Below, one piece after another: positions 7,468 through 11,067 of a stretch of 11,067 nucleotides of DNA. The notes beneath the pieces are model-generated. The model was not told the origin of the DNA. It did no database searches and saw only the letters and a list, made by a program, of their open reading frames with translations. The DNA comes from Propionibacteriaceae bacterium (GTDB lineage: Bacteria > Actinomycetota > Actinomycetes > Propionibacteriales > Propionibacteriaceae). The translations under genes were made by a program, and so were the position numbers. The stretch is taken from assembly GCA_003153855.1 (NCBI GenBank), contig PMBM01000074.1, positions 49,927 to 60,993 of the forward strand. Direction: 5' to 3'. Numbering within the stretch: the first letter of the stretch is position 1; every line of letters starts with the position of its first letter.

Positions 7468-8454
7468 CTACAGCCACTCCAGCCACTGGCCGTGGCTGCC
7501 CACGCGCGCCAGCGGCACGCCGTCCAGTGCGAGCACGAAGCACGGCCGGGGGTCGTCGGTGAACCCTGCGGGAAGCGCCTCCCGCACTGCGGGGACCACC
7601 TTGACGCCTTCGTTCGTGACGCAGTGCACGCCGAGCTTCGACACGAGGGCGAGATGGCGCTCGCGGGCGTCGCGAGGCAGGTACGCGAGCGTTGCGGAAT
7701 GTACGACGACGACCGTGGCCCCCCGCGGCGCGGCGGCCACGACCGCGGGCAGCGCGTCCGTGATGTCGCCCGCGACGCGGAGGACGTCCTGGCCGGCCAC
7801 CAACCGCAACGCTGCCGCGAGCCGATGCTCACGAGCCTCCTCACCGGGCCAGACGAGAGCACGCAGCCACGCGGCGTCGTCGTGGTCCGCAGGGTCGAGA
7901 GGGTTCCGGTCGATGCCGGCCCGCCACGTGATGTCGGGCAGGACCAGCGGCAGCCCGGCACCGGACACGCGGCACTCGATGGTGACGGGGCCGGGCGCGC
8001 CACCGGTCACCACGGTGCCGTCGTCGAGTGTCCAGGAGTAGCCGTACAGGTCAGGGAACAGTCCTAGCCCCGCCGACATGCCGACCTCGATGAGCGCGAT
8101 CGGCTGGGGGAGCGAGGCCAGCACGGGCGCGATCACCGCGCAGCGGCCGACCTCGTTGGTCTGGGTGAACCGCGTGGTCACGAGCTGCTCGATGCGCGGC
8201 CAGTGCGCGTCCACCCACTCCGGCAGCGACGGGTCGGCGTCGAGCGGGCCTCCGAGGAACTTGAGGGCCCCGAAGAAGAGGTTGGGTTGGCGGGCCGCGG
8301 GAGGCAGCGTGTCGAGCTTCAGGGCGATCGAGGGCGTCGAGGCGACCTGGTGGCCCACGCGGCCCCACGCGGGTGATCTCGGTTCTGCCTCGGTCGCGAA
8401 CCATTCGTACAGCTCCGGGATCGACGCCGTCTCCCAGTACCGAGTGGTCTTCAT
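7468..8454 (-). CDS. DUF2332 family protein
   Basis: A 328-residue protein matching the DUF2332 family, a group of uncharacterised proteins common in actinobacteria and alpha-proteobacteria, at the usual length. Family landmarks seen: YEWFATEA near residue 17, QTNEVGRCA (98-106), LIEVGMSAGLGLFPDLYGY (121-139), RAGIDRNPLDP (178-188), ALVWPGEE (199-206), VHSATLAYLP (251-260) and the C-terminal DGVPLARVGSHGQWLEW. The EVGxSAGL stretch after a hydrophobic strand resembles a Rossmann-type nucleotide or SAM-binding loop; this is inference, as no activity is established. It has no signal peptide or membrane segment, so it is cytoplasmic. The ATG start has no purine-rich ribosome site; six C residues precede it, and a TAGTGT box lies just before those, consistent with a leaderless message. 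It is divergent from the transporter gene, with 46 bp between the starts. Confidence 0.88.
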   Translation of the reverse strand: MKTTRYWETASIPELYEWFATEAEPRSPAWGRVGHQVASTPSIALKLDTLPPAARQPNLFFGALKFLGGPLDADPSLPEWVDAHWPRIEQLVTTRFTQTNEVGRCAVIAPVLASLPQPIALIEVGMSAGLGLFPDLYGYSWTLDDGTVVTGGAPGPVTIECRVSGAGLPLVLPDITWRAGIDRNPLDPADHDDAAWLRALVWPGEEAREHRLAAALRLVAGQDVLRVAGDITDALPAVVAAAPRGATVVVVHSATLAYLPRDARERHLALVSKLGVHCVTNEGVKVVPAVREALPAGFTDDPRPCFVLALDGVPLARVGSHGQWLEWL

Positions 8455-8460
8455 GGGGGG

Positions 8461-8489
8461 ACACTACGACAGTGCGTCACTAGTTTCGT
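8461..8489 (-). promoter_or_regulatory. Candidate leaderless promoter of the DUF2332 gene
   Basis: Read on the minus strand, TAGTGT (8466-8461) fits the TANNNT -10 consensus and ends 6 nt before the ATG at 8454, which places +1 at the A of the start codon. A weak -35 (ACGAAA, 8489-8484) lies 17 nt upstream. The lack of a Shine-Dalgarno sequence supports a leaderless transcript. No transcription data were available. Confidence 0.45.
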
Positions 8490-8494
8490 AGACT
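8466..8494 (+). promoter_or_regulatory. Candidate leaderless promoter of the MFS gene
   Basis: A -35-like ACGACA (8466-8471, four of six matching TTGACA), a 17-nt spacer and a -10 TAGACT (8489-8494) end 6 nt before the GTG at 8501, so +1 would coincide with the start codon. There is no convincing ribosome site in the gap (AAAGAC). Leaderless genes of this layout are frequent in actinobacteria. Confidence 0.5.
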
Positions 8495-8495
8495 A
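8481..8495. promoter_or_regulatory. Candidate operator dyad in the divergent promoter
   Basis: TAGTTTCGTAGACTA is an imperfect dyad with five of seven pairs complementary, built on TAGT...ACTA half-sites. It covers the -10 of the MFS promoter and the -35 of the DUF2332 promoter, so a bound repressor could block both. The regulator is not identifiable from the window. Confidence 0.3.
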
Positions 8496-8500
8496 AAGAC

Positions 8501-9817
8501 GTGCTCACCCGCAGCGATCGACTTGACCGTCTCCCGTTCACGCGACGACACGCTCGTCTCCTCCTGGGGTCCGGCCTGGGCTGGGCCCTCGACGCCATGG
8601 ATGTGGGCCTCATCGGGTTCGTGATGGCCGCACTCGCGAAGCAGTGGTCGCTCTCGGCTGCGACGCTCGGCTGGATCGGCTCGATCGGCTTCGCCGGGAT
8701 GGCGGTCGGCGCTTCCGTCGGCGGTCTGCTCGCCGATCGCATCGGACGGCGACAGGTGTTCGCGCTGACGCTGCTCGTGTACGGAGTCGCCACGGGCGCG
8801 GCGGCGCTCTCGATGTCTGCGGGCATGCTCGTGGCGCTCCGCTTCGTCGTGGGCATCGGCCTGGGGGCCGAGCTCCCCGTCGCGTCCACTCTGGTCTCCG
8901 AGTACGCCCCGCGACGTATCCGCGGGCGTGTCGTCGTGGCCCTGGAGGCTTTCTGGGCGATCGGCTGGATCTTCGCCGCCCTGCTCGGCTACTTCCTCGT
9001 CCCCGGGTCGGCCGCCGGATGGCGATGGGCGCTGGCCGTGGGGATCGTGCCCGCCGGATACGCGCTGTACGTGAGGTTCAGGCTGCCCGAGTCCGTACTG
9101 TTCCTCGAGAGTCGCGGTCGCATCGTCGAGGCTGAGGCGGCAGTCCAGGCGTACGAGAGGGCTGCCGGTGTCGAGCCCGAGCCGTCGGCTCTCCCGGCAG
9201 CGTCCGTCACGGGGACGGAGTCGATCTGGTCACGAGCGCTGCGTCGTCGTACTGCTGCACTGTGGGTCGTGTGGTTCGGGATCAACCTGTCGTACTACGG
9301 CGCGTTCACCTGGATCCCGACCCTGCTGAGCGCGGGTGATGCGGGGCTGACCAAGTCGTTCGCGTGGACCCTGATCATCACGCTGGCGCAGCTCCCCGGG
9401 TACGCCGCCGCGGCTCTTCTCATCGAGGTCTGGGGGAGGCGGGCGACCCTGGCCACGTTCCTCGGCGGGTCGGCGATGGCCGCGATGTCCTTCGGATGGG
9501 CGGTCTCCCAGCACCCCCTGGTCGCCGGCTGGGTGATCGGGACCGGCTGCCTGCTGTCGTTCTTCAACCTCGGGGCGTGGGGTGCGTTGTACGCGGTCGG
9601 TCCCGAGGTCTATCCGACCACGAGCCGCGGGACCGGGACCGGCGCGGCCGCCGCATTCGGACGGATCGCCGCGATCATCGCCCCGCTGTCCGTACCCCTG
9701 CTCATCGGCGTCGGAGGGCGTCCCCTGGTGTTCGGCACGTTCGCTCTTGCGTTCGCCTTCGCCACCATCGGCGCGTTGTTCCTCCCCGAGCGTCGCGGGG
9801 AGACGCTCGAAGCCTGA
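8501..9817 (+). CDS. MFS transporter, NiaP-like (putative niacin/organic acid permease)
   Basis: A 438-residue, 12-helix major facilitator protein of the metabolite:H+ symporter branch. The N-terminus RLDRLPFTRRH, followed by a first helix carrying DAMDVG (residues 31-36), is typical of the NiaP niacin transporter group. The MFS motif A is GGLLADRIGRR (74-84) and its second-half counterpart is EVWGRR (309-314). Sugar-porter-like LPESVLFLESRGR (195-207) closes the first half, a loop of roughly 40 residues (205-250) separates the halves, and PEVYPTTSRGTG (369-380) sits in the second half. It acts in the cytoplasmic membrane. Import of nicotinate/nicotinamide is the best guess from family resemblance; aromatic acid uptake (AAHS relatives) is an alternative. 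The GTG start at 8501 is chosen because the family's N-terminal motif begins directly after it and a -10 box sits 6 nt before. Its stop is one base from the stop of the convergent gene. Confidence 0.85.
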   Translation: MLTRSDRLDRLPFTRRHARLLLGSGLGWALDAMDVGLIGFVMAALAKQWSLSAATLGWIGSIGFAGMAVGASVGGLLADRIGRRQVFALTLLVYGVATGAAALSMSAGMLVALRFVVGIGLGAELPVASTLVSEYAPRRIRGRVVVALEAFWAIGWIFAALLGYFLVPGSAAGWRWALAVGIVPAGYALYVRFRLPESVLFLESRGRIVEAEAAVQAYERAAGVEPEPSALPAASVTGTESIWSRALRRRTAALWVVWFGINLSYYGAFTWIPTLLSAGDAGLTKSFAWTLIITLAQLPGYAAAALLIEVWGRRATLATFLGGSAMAAMSFGWAVSQHPLVAGWVIGTGCLLSFFNLGAWGALYAVGPEVYPTTSRGTGTGAAAAFGRIAAIIAPLSVPLLIGVGGRPLVFGTFALAFAFATIGALFLPERRGETLEA

Positions 9818-9818
9818 C

Positions 9819-10211
9819 TCACAACATGGCGGCGAGCATGCCCGTCACGTACGGGACGAGCCAGATGGACCAGACCACGAGGCTGAACTTGTGGAACCGG
9901 CGCCGCGCCGCGTCGTTGTTGCGCACCATGGTGACGATCGCCCAGGCCAGGTGGAGCGCCATCAGCAGGATGGCGAGGGTCCCCGTCGTGGCCATGACCC
10001 CGGCCAGTACCGGGTTCCGGTCGACCCTCGTGTGAACGCCCGTTGCCGCCGTGACCGCCATCATCGTGGTGCCCGACGCGTCACAGGTCAGGCCGACGCC
10101 GAACGCGACGACGTGCCACCACTTCAGCGTGCCACTGCGGTGCTCGGCCCAGACGCCGGTGGTGTACGCGACGAGCGCTGCGGTGATGAGGACGATGGAT
10201 GCCGCGAGCAT
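9819..10211 (-). CDS. HsmA family (TIGR03987-like) four-helix membrane protein
   Basis: A small integral membrane protein of 130 residues from the ATG chosen here, matching the HsmA / TIGR03987 family of unknown function. Four hydrophobic segments are seen: MLAASIVLITAALVAYTTGV, the segment after LKWWHVVAFG, LAGVMATTGTLAILLMALHL with AWAIVTMV, and LVVWSIWLVPYVTGMLAA. Family landmarks are GVWAE, LKWWHV, DASGTTMM, the LHLAW helix and HKFSLVVWxxWLVPYVTGM at the C-terminus. A GTG two codons upstream (10217) is possible, but an AGGA box at 10222-10219 is 7 nt from the ATG and only 1 nt from the GTG, so the ATG is preferred. A perfect inverted repeat overlaps that ribosome site. The gene follows the hydroquinone reductase-type gene on the same strand with about 70 bp between them, so cotranscription is possible but not shown. 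Confidence 0.82.
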   Translation of the reverse strand: MLAASIVLITAALVAYTTGVWAEHRSGTLKWWHVVAFGVGLTCDASGTTMMAVTAATGVHTRVDRNPVLAGVMATTGTLAILLMALHLAWAIVTMVRNNDAARRRFHKFSLVVWSIWLVPYVTGMLAAML

Positions 10212-10218
10212 GCGCACA

Positions 10219-10222
10219 TCCT
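10219..10222 (-). promoter_or_regulatory. Ribosome binding site deciding the hsmA-like start
   Basis: AGGA on the minus strand, 7 nt before the ATG at 10211 and 1 nt before the alternative GTG at 10217. The spacing favours the ATG. Two of its bases are part of the adjacent inverted repeat. Confidence 0.55.
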
Positions 10223-10239
10223 GACGGGAAATCCGTCAG
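10221..10239. promoter_or_regulatory. Perfect 7-bp inverted repeat: operator or RNA hairpin
   Basis: CTGACGG-GAAAT-CCGTCAG is a perfect 7-bp inverted repeat with a 5-nt centre, directly upstream of and overlapping the ribosome site of the hsmA-like gene. The size and TGACGG...CCGTCA form are typical of operators bound by dimeric repressors such as the TetR family (inference). As RNA it would form a GC-rich stem that partly hides the ribosome site. It has no U-tract, so it is a poor terminator for the upstream gene. Confidence 0.5.
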
Positions 10240-10263
10240 TGAGTGACAGATCTGCCGAGTTTC

Positions 10264-10278
10264 GTTGATCTGTTGATC
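10264..10278. repeat. Short direct repeat GTTGATC x2
   Basis: Two copies of GTTGATC (10264-10270 and 10272-10278), 8 bp apart, lie just past the stop of the hydroquinone reductase-type gene, in an AT-richer pocket of the 73-bp gap. It could be a minor regulatory site or chance; a CAGATCTG palindrome (10247-10254) lies nearby. Confidence 0.2.
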
Positions 10279-10284
10279 AGTTCG

Positions 10285-11067
10285 TTATCCGCGACCGTGA
10301 GGCGTGGCCCAGCCCGACGTGTCGGGGCCCACCGGCACGATGAGCGTCGGGTTGATCGTGTCGTGCGTGCCGTAGTAGTGGCGCTTGATGTGGTCGAAGT
10401 CGACGGTCTCGCCGAAACCGGGCGTCTGGTACAGGTCGCGCGCGTACGCCCACAGCACCGGGCTCTCGGTGAGCTTGTTCCGGTTGCACTTGAAGTGGCC
10501 GTGGTAGACGGCGTCGAAGCGCACCAGTGTGGTGAACAGCCGCACGTCGACCTCGCTGATCGCGTCACCCATGAGGAAGCGGCGCGTCGTCAGGCGCTCG
10601 GTGAGGACGTCGAGCTGCGCGAAGAGGGTCGCGTACGCCTGCTCGTACGCCTCCTGGGTCGTCGCGAACCCTGCTCTGTACACGCCGTTGTTGACGTCGC
10701 GGAAGATGTCGGCGACCAGCGCGTCGTGCTCGGCCCGCTCGGCCGGGTCGGCGGGCAGCAACGTCGGGGCGCCGGGTGCATGGAGCGCGGCCCACTCAGT
10801 CGAGAGGTCGAGCGTGATCTGCGGGTAGTCGTTGGTGACGACGAGTCCTGTGAGGGTGTCCACGACCGCCGGGACGGTGACGCGGCCCGTGAAGGTCGGG
10901 TCGGTGCGAAGGTAGGCCTCGCTGAGGAACTCGATGCCCAGCACCGGGTCGCGGTGGCCTTCGTCGAGCCAGAACCTCCAGCCGAGGTCGTCGCGGATCG
11001 GGTCGACCACGGCGAGGGAGATCGCGTCCTCGAGGCCGAGCAGCCTCCGGACGATCACGGACCGGTG
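10285..11067 (-). CDS. Glutathionyl-hydroquinone reductase-type GST (5' end beyond window)
   Basis: The last 260 residues of a protein of the YqjG/EcpA class of glutathionyl-hydroquinone reductases (Xi-class GSTs), which reduce S-conjugated hydroquinones with a thiol cofactor. The frame stays open to the window edge: the first visible residues HRSVIVRRLLGLEDAISL match the family stretch just after the catalytic CPWAHR motif, so the cysteine and about 60-70 N-terminal residues lie outside. The GTG at 11058 is not the start. Family landmarks seen: NDYPQITLDLSTEW, FRDVNNGVYRAGFA, RFLMGDAISEVDVRLFTTLVRFDAVYHGHFKCN (given here as three adjoining blocks: RFLMGDAISEVD, VRLFTTLVRFDAVY, HGHFKCN), YARDLYQTPG, and HIKRHYYGTHDTINP. 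It is a cytoplasmic enzyme, probably for quinone detoxification. Actinobacteria generally make mycothiol rather than glutathione, so the in vivo thiol is uncertain. Confidence 0.9.
   Translation of the reverse strand, partial: HRSVIVRRLLGLEDAISLAVVDPIRDDLGWRFWLDEGHRDPVLGIEFLSEAYLRTDPTFTGRVTVPAVVDTLTGLVVTNDYPQITLDLSTEWAALHAPGAPTLLPADPAERAEHDALVADIFRDVNNGVYRAGFATTQEAYEQAYATLFAQLDVLTERLTTRRFLMGDAISEVDVRLFTTLVRFDAVYHGHFKCNRNKLTESPVLWAYARDLYQTPGFGETVDFDHIKRHYYGTHDTINPTLIVPVGPDTSGWATPHGRG

Noticed and set aside
7441..8067. Plus-strand open frame over the DUF2332 gene
   Set aside because: Overlaps a clear family member on the other strand; its translation is Arg/Pro/His-rich and without recognisable motifs.
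8051..8464. Second minus-strand frame overlapping the 5' part of the DUF2332 gene
   Set aside because: Low-complexity Arg/Gly/Pro translation in a shifted frame of a recognised gene.
10221..10239. The inverted repeat as a transcription terminator of the hydroquinone reductase-type gene
   Set aside because: No U-tract follows on the minus strand and it overlaps the ribosome site of the next gene, which fits an operator or translation hairpin better.
11056..11058. GTG at 11058 as the start of the hydroquinone reductase-type gene
   Set aside because: Codons upstream to the window edge read HRS, continuing the family's CPWAHR motif, so the gene extends past the window.

Overview
The window is very GC-rich, with mostly G or C at third codon positions and long antisense open frames. 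Together with the gene content (an LPXTG-anchored SdrD-like giant protein, a DUF2332 protein, a NiaP-like MFS permease, an HsmA-family membrane protein and a glutathionyl-hydroquinone reductase homologue), this points to a Gram-positive actinobacterium. A Micrococcales-like genus is plausible, but the sequence alone does not settle the genus. No tRNA, rRNA, CRISPR array, insertion sequence or phage gene was seen.

Positions 1-7389 (+) hold the 3' part of one giant surface-protein gene that is already open at base 1; 2462 residues are visible. In order it carries the tail of one DUF11-type domain, seven further DUF11 / isopeptide-type domains, eight SdrD-B-like repeats of 116-121 residues, two more DUF11 domains, and a wall-sorting signal (LPGTG, hydrophobic helix, RRRR tail). 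The protein is probably secreted and linked to peptidoglycan by sortase as a long stalk or adhesin. Its main internal structure is a 1062-bp, three-domain module duplicated in tandem (4051-5112 and 5113-6174) with domain lengths 121/116/117 in both copies. No sortase gene lies in the window.

Positions 7468-9817 hold a divergent pair: a DUF2332 protein (-) and an NiaP-like MFS transporter (+). They are separated by a 46-bp region in which two overlapping promoters can be proposed. Each has a TANNNT -10 box ending 6 nt before the start codon, which suggests leaderless transcripts on both sides.

Positions 9819-10217 (-) hold a small four-helix HsmA-family membrane protein, convergent with the transporter with one base between the stop codons. 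A perfect 7-bp inverted repeat overlaps its ribosome binding site. Positions 10285-11067 (-) hold the C-terminal 260 residues of a glutathionyl-hydroquinone reductase-type GST; its 5' end, including the catalytic cysteine motif, lies past the window edge.

The genes after the giant protein look like ordinary housekeeping or accessory metabolism with no evident link to it. The items that best repay a second look are the architecture of the giant protein, the compact divergent promoter region and the palindrome at the hsmA-like gene.
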